A DNA stretch of 64,000 nt from Laedolimicola ammoniilytica (GCF_025567165.1 NZ_JAOQKC010000009.1:1-64000); one strand, 5' to 3'. Shown: positions 36,665 through 45,317, counted from the first letter of the stretch. Translations and numbers: made by a program. Notes: a model not told the origin generated them from the sequence alone.

Positions 36665-37690
36665 ATGAGCAGTTTATACAATACATTACAGGAACATAAG
36701 AATCGAAAGGAAAAGCGCGTGCTGACCGTCATAAAGGGCCCGCATACCGGTGCAAAAGCCTTCTTTGCCGAAGAAGGGCTTCTCTGGCAGCATCCGGAAA
36801 ACGGCTTTTTCACCGAACAAAGGGAAGCAGCGGAGAAAATTCGTACCAGCGGCCAGCAGGAGCTTCTGGGTGAGACTATTTTCTGCGACTGCCTGGGTGA
36901 TAAGAAGAAGCTGGTCATCTGCGGCGCGGGCCATGTGGGAGTGGCGCTGCTTCGGATGGCGCTGATGCTGGGCTTCGACACGACGGTTCTGGAGGATCGC
37001 CCGTCCTTCGCTGACGCGGCCAGACGGGCCGGCGCGAAACGGGTGATCTGCGACAGCTTCCAACAGGGGCTGGACGTAGTGGACAGCGACGAGGATACTT
37101 ATTTTGTGGTCATGAGCCGCGGACATCGCTACGACCTGGAGTGCCTGGAAAAAATTGTAAAGAAAACCTACGCCTATCTGGGCATGATGGGAAGCAAAGG
37201 ACGTTCCGCACTGGTCAGAAAAAAGCTGCTGGAGCAGGGCGTTCCGAGGGAGCAGGTGGAAGGGCTTCACGCCCCCATCGGCCTGACCATTCACGCGGAG
37301 ACACCGGAGGAGATCGCGGTGTCGATTCTGGGTGAAATCATTTCCGTCAAAAATCAGGAAAAAAAGACCTGCGGATTCTCGGAGGAGCAGATGGCGATTT
37401 TGCAGGATGAGACAGACACACGGGCGAAGGTACTGTGTACCATCGTAGCCCGCCGGGGATCGGCTCCAAGAAGCGTCGGTACCAAAATGCTGGTGCTGGA
37501 GGACGGCGCTGTATCCGGAACCATCGGCGGCGGCTGTGTGGAAGCGGGCGTGAAAGAAAAAGCCCGCTGGCTTATGCAGGATAAGGAAAAGCGGCAGGAG
37601 CTGATTTCTGTGAGCATGACAGCCTGCGACGCGGAGAAAGAGGGCATGGTCTGCGGCGGCGTCATAGAGGTGCTGCTGGAGAAATGCTGA
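36665..37690 (+). CDS. xdhC: XdhC/CoxI family molybdenum-cofactor maturation protein (unusual domain order)
   Basis: A 341-residue XdhC-type chaperone that should insert the sulfurated or selenated cofactor. A Rossmann domain lies near 78-210 (VICGAGHVG, SRGHRYDLE, MMGSKGR). The XdhC_CoxI domain, normally N-terminal, sits at the C-terminus (about 255-341: RRGSAPRSVGTKM, GTIGGGCVE), and a short degenerate copy may remain at 20-65. The ribosome site is weak. It ends the selenium-hydroxylase group. Confidence 0.87.
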   Translation: MSSLYNTLQEHKNRKEKRVLTVIKGPHTGAKAFFAEEGLLWQHPENGFFTEQREAAEKIRTSGQQELLGETIFCDCLGDKKKLVICGAGHVGVALLRMALMLGFDTTVLEDRPSFADAARRAGAKRVICDSFQQGLDVVDSDEDTYFVVMSRGHRYDLECLEKIVKKTYAYLGMMGSKGRSALVRKKLLEQGVPREQVEGLHAPIGLTIHAETPEEIAVSILGEIISVKNQEKKTCGFSEEQMAILQDETDTRAKVLCTIVARRGSAPRSVGTKMLVLEDGAVSGTIGGGCVEAGVKEKARWLMQDKEKRQELISVSMTACDAEKEGMVCGGVIEVLLEKC

Positions 37691-37748
37691 AAGAATTTTA
37701 AAATGATACAAGCCGGATACATTCCTCACCTATACTGAGCTTCAAGAG

Positions 37749-38588
37749 GTGAGGAACATGCAGCGTGAGCATGTATATGAGAGACCGGGGCGTTCCGAAT
37801 CCCGCCGTCGCCGCCGGCAGAGGCAGTTTTATCGGATTCTTGCAGCCATCTGGCTGATGGCCTTTGTGTTGGGATTGCTTTGCGGGAAGCTTGTATTTGC
37901 GAAGGAGACGGGCCTGCTGGCGAGAGCAGGGGCGGAACCGGCGGCAGAAGAATCCGAAAATGATAGGGTACAGGCGGCTGAGCATGACAGCGGGACAGCC
38001 GATAACCTGGACGGGGAAGAAAGCGCCGGGGACTGGAAGCTGACCCTGGTCAACGCTACGCACCCCATGGCGGAGGGCTATCGTCCCCGGGTGTCGGAAA
38101 TCGAGAATAATTACTATTTTGATAGCCGGGCGGTGGGAGAGCTGCAGCAGATGCTGGCAGACGGAAGGAAGCAGGGACTGGACTTCTGGATCTGCTCGGC
38201 CTACCGGACTATCGAGAAGCAGACGGACCTTTATAACAATAAGGTGAGCCGCCTGCAGGCCGAGGGCTTAAGCTATGAGGAAGCCTATCGTCAGGCGGGA
38301 ACCGTCGTGGCCTACCCCGGAACCAGCGAGCATAACCTGGGACTGGCGGCAGATATTGTGGCAAAGGATTATCAGCTTCTGGACGATAAGCAGGCAGAGA
38401 CGCCGGAGGCTAAATGGCTCGAGGAAAACTGCTGGCGCTACGGTTTTATTCTGCGCTATCCCACGGATAAGACCGGGGAAACGGGGATTATCTTCGAACC
38501 CTGGCATTACCGGTATGTGGGAAAAGAGGCTGCCAGGGAAATCATGGAGCAGGGAATCTGCCTGGAGGAATATCTGGGCGAGAAGTAA
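37749..38588 (+). CDS. M15 (VanY/LAS family) D-alanyl-D-alanine carboxypeptidase
   Basis: A 279-residue membrane-anchored cell-wall peptidase. A basic N-terminus is followed by one helix (about 33-54) and a linker, then the LAS metallopeptidase domain with SAYRT, the zinc ligands in SEHNLGLAAD and the C-terminal PWHYRYVG. It trims peptidoglycan stem peptides outside the membrane. GAGGTGAGG precedes the start. No resistance genes are nearby. Confidence 0.9.
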   Translation: MRNMQREHVYERPGRSESRRRRRQRQFYRILAAIWLMAFVLGLLCGKLVFAKETGLLARAGAEPAAEESENDRVQAAEHDSGTADNLDGEESAGDWKLTLVNATHPMAEGYRPRVSEIENNYYFDSRAVGELQQMLADGRKQGLDFWICSAYRTIEKQTDLYNNKVSRLQAEGLSYEEAYRQAGTVVAYPGTSEHNLGLAADIVAKDYQLLDDKQAETPEAKWLEENCWRYGFILRYPTDKTGETGIIFEPWHYRYVGKEAAREIMEQGICLEEYLGEK

Positions 38589-38603
38589 AAGGAAGCAGGA
38601 ACG

Positions 38604-39275
38604 ATGAACAAAATAAATTATCAAAAAGAACTGGATAAAGTAATCGAAGTATTGCAGCATCAGGGCCGGGTGCCCCGTCTTCTGCTCCACAGCTGCTGCG
38701 CGCCCTGCAGCAGCTACGTGCTGGAATACCTGTCCCGGTATTTTGAAATCACCGTCTTTTATTACAATCCGAACATCTATCCGCCGGAGGAATTCGGAAA
38801 ACGTGTGGAGGAGCAGAAGCGCCTGATTGCCCAGCTTCCCGCAGAGCATCCCATCTCCTTCCTGGACGGGCCTTACGAGCCGGAGCGCTTCTATGAGATG
38901 GCCCGGGGACTGGAGCAAATTCCCGAGGGAGGGGAACGCTGCTTTAAGTGTTACCATCTGCGTCTTTCGGAGACTGCGGAGATGGCCCGCGCCGGAAAAT
39001 ACGATTACTTTACCACGACGCTGTCCATCAGCCCCTTAAAGAACGCGGAGAAGCTCAATGAGATCGGCGGTCAGCTGGCGAAGGATTATGGCGTGGACTA
39101 TCTCTACAGCGATTTCAAAAAACGGAACGGTTACAAGCGCTCCACAGAGTTGTCCAGGGAATACGGCCTCTACCGGCAGGATTACTGCGGCTGTGTGTTC
39201 TCCATGCGGGAGCGCCGGGCACAGCAGGAGGCCGCGGCAAGACAGGAACCTGCTGAACAGAAATTATTTCTGTGA
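38604..39275 (+). CDS. queH: Epoxyqueuosine reductase QueH
   Basis: A 223-residue tRNA-modification enzyme reducing epoxyqueuosine to queuosine. The cysteine pairs that bind the iron-sulfur and metal centres are visible: HSCCAPCSS, CFKCY and CGC near residue 197. This is the QueH type (DUF208), a replacement for QueG. It follows the peptidase by 15 bases and may share its transcript. Confidence 0.92.
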   Translation: MNKINYQKELDKVIEVLQHQGRVPRLLLHSCCAPCSSYVLEYLSRYFEITVFYYNPNIYPPEEFGKRVEEQKRLIAQLPAEHPISFLDGPYEPERFYEMARGLEQIPEGGERCFKCYHLRLSETAEMARAGKYDYFTTTLSISPLKNAEKLNEIGGQLAKDYGVDYLYSDFKKRNGYKRSTELSREYGLYRQDYCGCVFSMRERRAQQEAAARQEPAEQKLFL

Positions 39276-39355
39276 GAATGAAAAAGATGAGAAACGCATA
39301 GAAAAACAGAAATGTTTCGGAAAATGAAAAAATACAAAAAAATTCACAAAATGGG

Positions 39356-39384
39356 TTGACAAACCGCTCATCATCCCATATAAT
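39356..39384 (+). promoter_or_regulatory. Promoter of tRNA-Gly
   Basis: Consensus TTGACA and TATAAT with 17-base spacing, 39 bp before the tRNA. Confidence 0.85.
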
Positions 39385-39422
39385 ATGTTTTGTTGCTGCT
39401 TTAGTAAGAAGCAAATACAAAT

Positions 39423-39495
39423 GCGATAGTGGCGTAGTTGGTAACGCGCGACCTTGCCAAGGTCGAGACCGCGGGTTCGAGCCCCGTCTATCGCT
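39423..39495 (+). tRNA. tRNA-Gly (GCC)
   Basis: A full cloverleaf: acceptor GCGATAG pairs with CTATCGC (39488-39494), the anticodon arm is CGACC-TTGCCAA-GGTCG with anticodon GCC, and the T arm has GGTTCGAGC. CCA is not encoded. Confidence 0.93.
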
Positions 39496-39501
39496 CTTGT
39501 G

Positions 39502-39535
39502 AAAAGGAATCATGTATTGCATGATTCCTTTTTTT
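39502..39535 (+). terminator. Terminator of tRNA-Gly
   Basis: A 13-bp perfect stem (39502-39514 with 39520-39532) with a T-rich 3' side. Confidence 0.85.
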
Positions 39536-39562
39536 GATCCTTATTTACAAAAAGAAAATTGC

Positions 39563-40819
39563 GACTTATAGGACAAAACGTGTTGATAGAAAGTACTGTG
39601 AGCTCTTGAAAATAAAGGGTTTGCAGGCATTTAATCTTCCTTAAAATTAGAACCATGGAGGGAAGGTTAAATGAATCAAGTAAATTGTCCTATTTGTGGT
39701 AAAAAATGTGTTAAATCAGGAAAGACAAAAGCCGGTTCGCAATGTTGGCTTTGCAAGAGCTGCAAAACATCGTCGACACATAAAATAAATAATGAATCTA
39801 AGGAATTGCAGTTCTTTTTAAATTGGTTGTTTGGAAAAGAATCTCAAGCAATGATGCCTGGAGAAGGAAGAACCTTTCGAAGAAAGACAGTAAAGTTTTG
39901 GAATATATGGGCTATGCCGCCAAAGGTAGAAGGAATCAGAGATGTCTTATTTCTTGATGGCATATATCTTAGTCGGAAAGCCTGCGTTCTGATTTGCTGT
40001 GATGAAAAGCATGTGTTGGGATGGTATTTATGCCGTTATGAACATGCGGAAGCATGGATTGCGTTAATGAAACGTATAGCGGAACCAAGAATGGTTGTAT
40101 CGGATGGTGGAACCGGATTTGCAAAAGCTCTCAAAAAAATATGGCCAAAAGCAAAGCATCAACGGTGCGTATTTCATGTGTTTTGCCAAGTGAAACGATA
40201 TACAACATCCAGGCCTAATACAGCGGCTGGCGCAGAGTTATATATGCTTGCGAAAGAACTTCTTAGAATCAAAAATAAAAAGGAATCCAAGATGTGGATT
40301 GAACACTTTTTTGAATGGATTCAAACATATCAAAAATTTCTGGAAGAGATGACGATTGATGAAAATGGTAAGAAAAGGCCTACACATGAGCGGCTACTGA
40401 AAGCAGAAAGAGCGCTGCATAAGTTAATTAGAGAACGAACACTCTTTACATACCTTGATGAAGAATTGAAAGATGATTTTTCAGCACCATCTACGAATAA
40501 TCGAATTGAAGGTGGCGTTAATTCGAGACTCAGAGAAATGTTGAGAAACCATAGAGGTCTGTCGATTGAAAGAAGAATAAAAGCGGTTTACTGGTGGTGC
40601 TACATGCACTCGCCAGAACCACTTCCATTATCTGAAATCGTAAAAGTGATGCCCACAGAGCAGAGCATAGCAGCTATATATCAGAGGATGAATGAGAAGA
40701 ACCGATTGGAAAAGAGTCTCTCTATCTGGGGTGATGCAATTGTTTGGAGTGATTTGCATAAAATAGATAGAACGTTTGATGGCTGGGATTAGCCATCAAC
40801 ACGTTTTGTCCTATAACCC
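39563..40819 (+). mobile_element. Intact IS1249-like (IS256 superfamily) insertion sequence
   Basis: 1,257 bp. It has a perfect 22-bp inverted repeat (39566-39587 with 40795-40816), extending imperfectly to 25 bp, and flanking 8-bp direct repeats AAAATTGC (39555-39562 and 40820-40827). One complete transposase is inside. Intact ends and target duplication indicate a recent insertion downstream of the tRNA terminator. Confidence 0.9.
39671..40792 (+). CDS. IS1249-type transposase (IS256 superfamily)
   Basis: A 373-residue transposase. The N-terminus has a zinc ribbon (CPICGKKC and CWLCKSC). The likely DDE triad is Asp96 (FLDGIYL), Asp145 (VVSDGGTGF) and Glu280 (NNRIEGG), with the C/H motif RCVFHVFCQ between. 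It is complete, has a GGAGGGAAGG ribosome site, and is AT-rich compared with the host genes. Confidence 0.9.
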   Translation: MNQVNCPICGKKCVKSGKTKAGSQCWLCKSCKTSSTHKINNESKELQFFLNWLFGKESQAMMPGEGRTFRRKTVKFWNIWAMPPKVEGIRDVLFLDGIYLSRKACVLICCDEKHVLGWYLCRYEHAEAWIALMKRIAEPRMVVSDGGTGFAKALKKIWPKAKHQRCVFHVFCQVKRYTTSRPNTAAGAELYMLAKELLRIKNKKESKMWIEHFFEWIQTYQKFLEEMTIDENGKKRPTHERLLKAERALHKLIRERTLFTYLDEELKDDFSAPSTNNRIEGGVNSRLREMLRNHRGLSIERRIKAVYWWCYMHSPEPLPLSEIVKVMPTEQSIAAIYQRMNEKNRLEKSLSIWGDAIVWSDLHKIDRTFDGWD

Positions 40820-40871
40820 AAAATTGCAGTACAAAGGAATTTATGTTATAATTGTACAAAAGTGTTGACAC

Positions 40872-40894
40872 TCCCCACAGCTAAAGCAGGGGGA
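40872..40894 (-). ncRNA. Right-end hairpin / probable 3' end of the TnpB omega RNA
   Basis: A CCCCC-loop-GGGG hairpin with loop TGCTTTAGCTGT (minus strand) lies about 120-145 bases past the tnpB stop. TnpB guide RNAs end in such right-end structures. The full RNA would span the 3' part of tnpB to this point. Boundaries are not determined. Confidence 0.45.
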
Positions 40895-41015
40895 TTCTTG
40901 CTTCAACCACTACTGCATTGGATGATACCATGCGGTATTTCAATGTCTTACACAGTGTCCACAAGCTAGATTATACTGTTCCCGTATGCCCTACGGTGCA
41001 GTCTGTATTTATTAT

Positions 41016-42113
41016 TTAGGCTGACTGCATCTGCAGCCCTTTGTTCAGGATATTAAGTCCTGCATTAATATCCCTGTCATGTACGGCATGGCAGACGGGA
41101 CATTCCCAACGGCGGACAGCCAGATTTTTTACAAGGGGATTCTGATATCCGCAGCATGAGCAGAGCTGACTGCTTGGATACATGGTAGGTACTTTGATGA
41201 TTTCACTACCGTACCAGGAAGCCTTGTATTCGAGCATGGAAAAGAAACTTGCCCAGGATACACTGGAAAGCGCTCTGGCCAGCTTGTGATTGCGGAGCAT
41301 TCCCTTTATGCGCAGGTCTTCAATGCAGATGGTTTGGTTATCGCGCACCAGCATGGTTGACTGCTTCTGAAGAAAATCATTCCGCTGATTTGTGATCTTT
41401 TCATGGACGAGGGCTACCTTTATCCGCTGTTTATTACGGTTGCCGGAGCCTTTCTGTTTGCGTGAAAGCTTCCGCTGTTCCCGGACAAGTTTCCTGGCGG
41501 ACTTCTCCAGATACTTCGGATTGGAGACCGTATTGCCGTTGCTATCGGAGTAGAATGCCTTAATGCCGACGTCAAGGCCAACCTGTCCACCGGCATTGGG
41601 TCGGGGTTCCGGCTCGAAATCCACGTTGAGGACGACGAAGTATTTTCCGGAAGCCGTCCGCTCAATGGTGGCATGGTTGATGTGGCCGATTTCCATGGAC
41701 TGGCGGATCTTGACATATCCGAGTTTCGGAAGCTTGATATACCTGCCGGAAATCCGGATGCTGTTGGTCTGGTTCATGGTCCGGTAGGTCTGGTGGTGGT
41801 CATGCTTGCTTTTAAGCTGCGGATGGGCTGCACGTTTGGCAAAGAAGTTTTTAAAACCACGATCCAGATCCCGAAGGGACTGCTGCAGTGCAATGGAATC
41901 TACTTCCTTCAGAAAGGCATAGTCCTCCTGCTTTTTAAGCCCGGTCAGCATGGCGGAAGTCTGGTTATAGCCAATCTTTTCGCCGGCTTTGTAGGCAGCG
42001 TCCCGCATGGCCAGTCCTTTGTTGTAAATCAATCGGCTGCACCCAAAGGTACGATTTATGAGGTTTTGCTGTTCTTTAGTCGGGTAAGCCCGGAGTTTTA
42101 CGCCTTTGACCAT
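41016..42113 (-). CDS. tnpB: TnpB-type RNA-guided endonuclease of the IS200/IS605 superfamily
   Basis: A 365-residue protein from ATG 42113 (AGGTGG upstream); an ATG at 42149 lies in the palindrome and is less likely. The RuvC triad is complete: Asp181 (GLDVGIKA), Glu265 (CIEDL) and Asp348 (DRDINAG). The zinc finger uses Cys318, Cys321, Cys338 and Cys341. No tnpA is adjacent, so this is an orphan (IS1341-type) element that needs a TnpA in trans or is domesticated. The target-adjacent motif and guide cannot be fixed by reading alone. Confidence 0.92.
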   Translation of the reverse strand: MVKGVKLRAYPTKEQQNLINRTFGCSRLIYNKGLAMRDAAYKAGEKIGYNQTSAMLTGLKKQEDYAFLKEVDSIALQQSLRDLDRGFKNFFAKRAAHPQLKSKHDHHQTYRTMNQTNSIRISGRYIKLPKLGYVKIRQSMEIGHINHATIERTASGKYFVVLNVDFEPEPRPNAGGQVGLDVGIKAFYSDSNGNTVSNPKYLEKSARKLVREQRKLSRKQKGSGNRNKQRIKVALVHEKITNQRNDFLQKQSTMLVRDNQTICIEDLRIKGMLRNHKLARALSSVSWASFFSMLEYKASWYGSEIIKVPTMYPSSQLCSCCGYQNPLVKNLAVRRWECPVCHAVHDRDINAGLNILNKGLQMQSA

Positions 42114-42142
42114 GAGACCACCTGTTGTACATTCATGCATCA

Positions 42143-42156
42143 AGAACAAATGTTCT
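42143..42156. promoter_or_regulatory. LexA-box-like palindrome at the 5' end of tnpB
   Basis: Perfect 14-bp palindrome AGAACAAATGTTCT, which fits the Gram-positive LexA consensus GAAC-N4-GTTC. It sits 30 bases before the tnpB start, just after a TATATT that could be a -10 box. Confidence 0.5.
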
Positions 42157-42309
42157 AAATATATAGTAACACATTTGCGTAGGGAAGTCGAGGATTTTAA
42201 GTAGGATTTTAAGTGGAATTTAGTTTTTCATTTAACTAAAAAATATATAGAAGAAAAAGAAAGTTGTCCATCTCAATTACTTGCGTAAATTCGATGGACG
42301 TGTCTTATA

Positions 42310-42334
42310 TCCCCATAGCCGAAGCAAGGGGGGT
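42310..42334 (-). repeat. Second IS605-type right-end-like hairpin
   Basis: CCCCATAGCCGAAGCAAGGGG closely resembles CCCCACAGCTAAAGCAGGGG at 40873, in the same orientation. It appears to be the right end of another, deleted element. Confidence 0.45.
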
Positions 42335-42414
42335 TACGACATATTGGGATAAAAAGGAAACAAAAAGAGAGAAATTTATAGGCAAAATAGAAAAGACATA
42401 AAGGAGAGGGAAAC

Positions 42415-43434
42415 ATGAAAGCTGCGTATCTGAAAGCAAAAAATCAATTTGAAATCCGCGAGGTAGAGGTGCGGGAGCCGGAGGCCGGAGAAGTACTTGT
42501 GGGAGTAAAGGCCTGCGGATTCTGCGGACACGACAAGATTCTGGCGGGCTATGCCGGAGAAGAATGGCAGCCCTTCGGACATGAATTTGCCGGCGTGGTA
42601 GAAAAGGTCGGACATGGCGTAAAGAATGTAAAGGTGGGAGACCGTGTGGTAGTGGAGACCTCCATCTTTGATCCCATTTCGGATTACGCGCGGAACGGAC
42701 ATCCGGAGTTGGATACCGAGGGCCCCAACTATATGACCATGGAGCATACGGGAATGGGCTTTGCGGAGAAGACCATTGTCCCGGCGATTCTCTGCGTGCC
42801 CTTTACGGATCTGGAGGATCGGGAAGCCTGCTTCCTGGAGCCCATGGGCGTGGCGGCAGACCTGATTCTGACTGCGGATATCCATCTGGGACAGGACGTA
42901 TTGCTGATGGGCTGCGGAGCCATCGGCCTGATGGCCCTGCAGATGGCGAAAGCCTCCGGCGCAAGAAATATCTATGTGGCAGAGCATAAGGCAAACCAGA
43001 AGAAGATAGAGCTGGCAAAACAATTCGGGGCCACCGATGTGATTCTCACCGATGAGATGGAGCTGACGGATTATCCGTTCCCCCGGGGAGGCGTAGACCG
43101 GGTGCTGGTTACCACGCCGCCCGTCACCATAGCCGAAGCGGTAAAGGTGGCAAACGTGGGCGGCATTGTGGCGTTTCTGGGTATCAGCTACGGCCCCGGC
43201 GCTATGGTAACCTTTGATTCCAATATTGTTCATCTGAACAAGCTGCAGATCCGGGGATCCAACGCGATTCCGGCTCTCTATTTCCCCCATTGCCTGGATC
43301 TGGTGAAGGCGGGAATCGTAGATGTAAAACCGCTCATTACCCATACCTTCCCGCTGGAAAAGGCGCCGGAGGGTATCATGGAATTCCTGACGGATAAAGC
43401 GCATGCGGTGAAAGCGGTTATGCTGAACGAATAA
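42415..43434 (+). CDS. Zinc-type medium-chain alcohol/polyol dehydrogenase
   Basis: A 339-residue MDR oxidoreductase. Catalytic-zinc ligands are in CGFCGHD and FGHEFAGVV, and the NAD-binding loop is GCGAIGL. The four-cysteine structural zinc lobe of classical enzymes is replaced by a stretch near 80-100 without cysteines. Threonine, sorbitol or galactitol-phosphate dehydrogenases are the nearest types; the substrate is not clear. It converges on the DUF917 gene. Confidence 0.85.
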   Translation: MKAAYLKAKNQFEIREVEVREPEAGEVLVGVKACGFCGHDKILAGYAGEEWQPFGHEFAGVVEKVGHGVKNVKVGDRVVVETSIFDPISDYARNGHPELDTEGPNYMTMEHTGMGFAEKTIVPAILCVPFTDLEDREACFLEPMGVAADLILTADIHLGQDVLLMGCGAIGLMALQMAKASGARNIYVAEHKANQKKIELAKQFGATDVILTDEMELTDYPFPRGGVDRVLVTTPPVTIAEAVKVANVGGIVAFLGISYGPGAMVTFDSNIVHLNKLQIRGSNAIPALYFPHCLDLVKAGIVDVKPLITHTFPLEKAPEGIMEFLTDKAHAVKAVMLNE

Positions 43435-43452
43435 GAAAGTTGTTGAAAAAAT

Positions 43453-43504
43453 AATACGGGCAGATTTCCATATTCTATCTGAATTTTGGAAATCTGCCCG
43501 TATT
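43453..43504. terminator. Bidirectional terminator between converging genes
   Basis: A perfect 18-bp stem (43453-43470 with 43487-43504) sits between the dehydrogenase (+) and the DUF917 gene (-). Confidence 0.88.
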
Positions 43505-43528
43505 GATTTAAAAATTGGAAATTATATA

Positions 43529-44611
43529 CTATACAAACAAGCCGTCATTGCATGCGACCATGTCCTTGTGAAGGAGATCCTCCACTTCCTGGAACAGCTC
43601 TCTCTGGTGCATGCCTGCGCCCAGAATCAGCTTCTCTTTGGGAATCACGATGGCGTAGGCGTCCATGCCGTCCTTTGCCTCGGCTGTGGAGATGGCCTCT
43701 CCGGTAGCGGCGTCCAGGGTACAGATGAGATCCGGGAAGGTAGCGGCGCGCTGTCCGTTCTGCTCTGCCAGCATGTATTCGTTCCAGAAGGTGAAGCTTA
43801 CGCTGCCCTCCTCGCCGGTTACGTCCAGATGTCCGATATCGTAGCCGCCGTCCATCTTCAGCTCGTAGTTTGTGATCTTGCCTTTGGCCAGAACCTTCGC
43901 GTCGTAGTGCTCCTCCAGGAAGGCTACAAACTCAGCGCCGTTTTTACACTGGCTGAAGGCTTTTCCGATATCCAGAGCCTGGGAAATAGCGCCTACCGCG
44001 GCGTTCTTCTTTAGATATTCCACAGTAACCGGATTCCGGAGAACGCCTACCATACCGCCGTCGGCTACAGCGCTCTGGCGGATTACATGGGAGGTGGAAT
44101 TTAAGGCTCCCTTTGCAACGGTTTCCAGGTAGCGGGCTCCGGTTCCGCCGCAGGCAGACTGGGTAGTCTGATAATCCGGCAGCAGATTCAGTCCGATGCT
44201 TCCCATGGTTCCGGTGGGATGGGCCCGTCCGTTGCTGGGCGCGTCCACCAGAGGAATGCCGGTGAGAGCGGAGATAACCCAGCCGTTGGCTGTGGAGATG
44301 GCTCCGTTTTCGCAGGAGGTAAAGCCTGCGATTTTTTTGCCGTAGTTCAGTTCAAAATTCTTCAGGGCAGTCATCCAGTGCTCGGCGCTCAGATGAACGC
44401 CCATGGCAGAGGGCGCGCCCAGAGTGGAGACATTCACTATCACATCGTCGGGCTTCAGTTCGCTGACGTCCAACATGGTAAGTTTGTCTGTGTGCTTGAA
44501 GGTCTCTTCCAGAGCTTCTCTTCCGGCTGTAAGGGTACCGCCTCCGCCGCCTCCCAGAAGAAGGCCGCCCATCAGGGCCTGTTCACACAATTCTTTTGTC
44601 AGATAAATCAT
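43529..44611 (-). CDS. DUF917 family (hydantoinase/oxoprolinase-like) protein
   Basis: A 360-residue member of DUF917, a family related to the hydantoinase/oxoprolinase group. The glycine-rich N-terminus (MGGLLLGGGGGG) and a central FTSCENG are visible. The activity is unproven; cyclic-amide or lactam hydrolysis is the family-based guess. Last gene of the leftward DUF1177-AroM-M29-racemase-DUF917 unit, 27 bases from the racemase. Confidence 0.82.
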   Translation of the reverse strand: MIYLTKELCEQALMGGLLLGGGGGGTLTAGREALEETFKHTDKLTMLDVSELKPDDVIVNVSTLGAPSAMGVHLSAEHWMTALKNFELNYGKKIAGFTSCENGAISTANGWVISALTGIPLVDAPSNGRAHPTGTMGSIGLNLLPDYQTTQSACGGTGARYLETVAKGALNSTSHVIRQSAVADGGMVGVLRNPVTVEYLKKNAAVGAISQALDIGKAFSQCKNGAEFVAFLEEHYDAKVLAKGKITNYELKMDGGYDIGHLDVTGEEGSVSFTFWNEYMLAEQNGQRAATFPDLICTLDAATGEAISTAEAKDGMDAYAIVIPKEKLILGAGMHQRELFQEVEDLLHKDMVACNDGLFV

Positions 44612-44638
44612 AGTTGTTCCCTTTCTGTGGATGTCGTT

Positions 44639-45295
44639 TTATTTGCGGATAGATTCGAAGAAGGCAAAGGTACCTTCCGCCAGTACCGGGTCGATGACCG
44701 GAAGTCCCACTTCCTGCTCCAGCAGCTTTGCGATGCCGATGGTGGTAAGACCGGTGCAGCCCAGGGCGATGACGTCCGCGCCCATATCCTTGATTTTCCG
44801 TGCGCAGGCTACGCAGTTCTTCCGGCCTTCGTCGGTCATCAGATCCAGCGTGCTGTTTACGCCCTCCGGTTTCTCCACGGCTACCAGACGGTCTTTGGGC
44901 AGTTTGCGGTAAGCTCTCGGCGCGTAGTCGGTAATACCCAGGAGGCCGATTTTCTCACCGTATTTGCCTGCCAGGGCAACGGTGGTTTCGCCGCCGCCGG
45001 TTACGGACATATGCGGAAGAGCCTCGCGGATCTCTGCTACGCCCGGATCATCGGCGCAGCTCACAATAATCATATCCTTGTCCTGGAAGGTTTTTGCCAG
45101 CTCTACAATTTTCGGAACGGCAATCAGCTCCAGCTCATGGCTGTGGATGCCCTCCCACTGGTCCGGGATACAGCGGCTTTCTACCTGGATGCCCGGAAAA
45201 TGGTCCATGATAATCTGGCCGTGCATATCTACGAAATGCGGATCGTCAGAGGTCAGCACACGGATCAGGCCGACCCGAAATGGTTTCTTTTCCAT
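44639..45295 (-). CDS. Aspartate/glutamate/hydantoin racemase family protein
   Basis: A 218-residue protein of the Asp/Glu racemase fold. The two active-site cysteine regions are VSCADDPG and LGCTGLTT, so both acid/base cysteines are present. It probably inverts an amino acid, hydantoin or similar compound. I used the ATG at 45295 after GAGGTGATT; the open frame continues into the preceding gene. It is 22 bases after the peptidase. Confidence 0.86.
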   Translation of the reverse strand: MEKKPFRVGLIRVLTSDDPHFVDMHGQIIMDHFPGIQVESRCIPDQWEGIHSHELELIAVPKIVELAKTFQDKDMIIVSCADDPGVAEIREALPHMSVTGGGETTVALAGKYGEKIGLLGITDYAPRAYRKLPKDRLVAVEKPEGVNSTLDLMTDEGRKNCVACARKIKDMGADVIALGCTGLTTIGIAKLLEQEVGLPVIDPVLAEGTFAFFESIRK

Positions 45296-45317
45296 ACGAA
45301 TCACCTCATTGTCTTTC

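Noticed and set aside
37749..38588. Vancomycin resistance (vanY) gene
   Set aside because: It is a LAS-family peptidase, but no vanRS, vanHAX or related genes are near; an ordinary cell-wall enzyme is the simpler reading.
41420..42158. Extra open frames inside tnpB on both strands
   Set aside because: All overlap the intact TnpB frame with its full RuvC triad and zinc finger.
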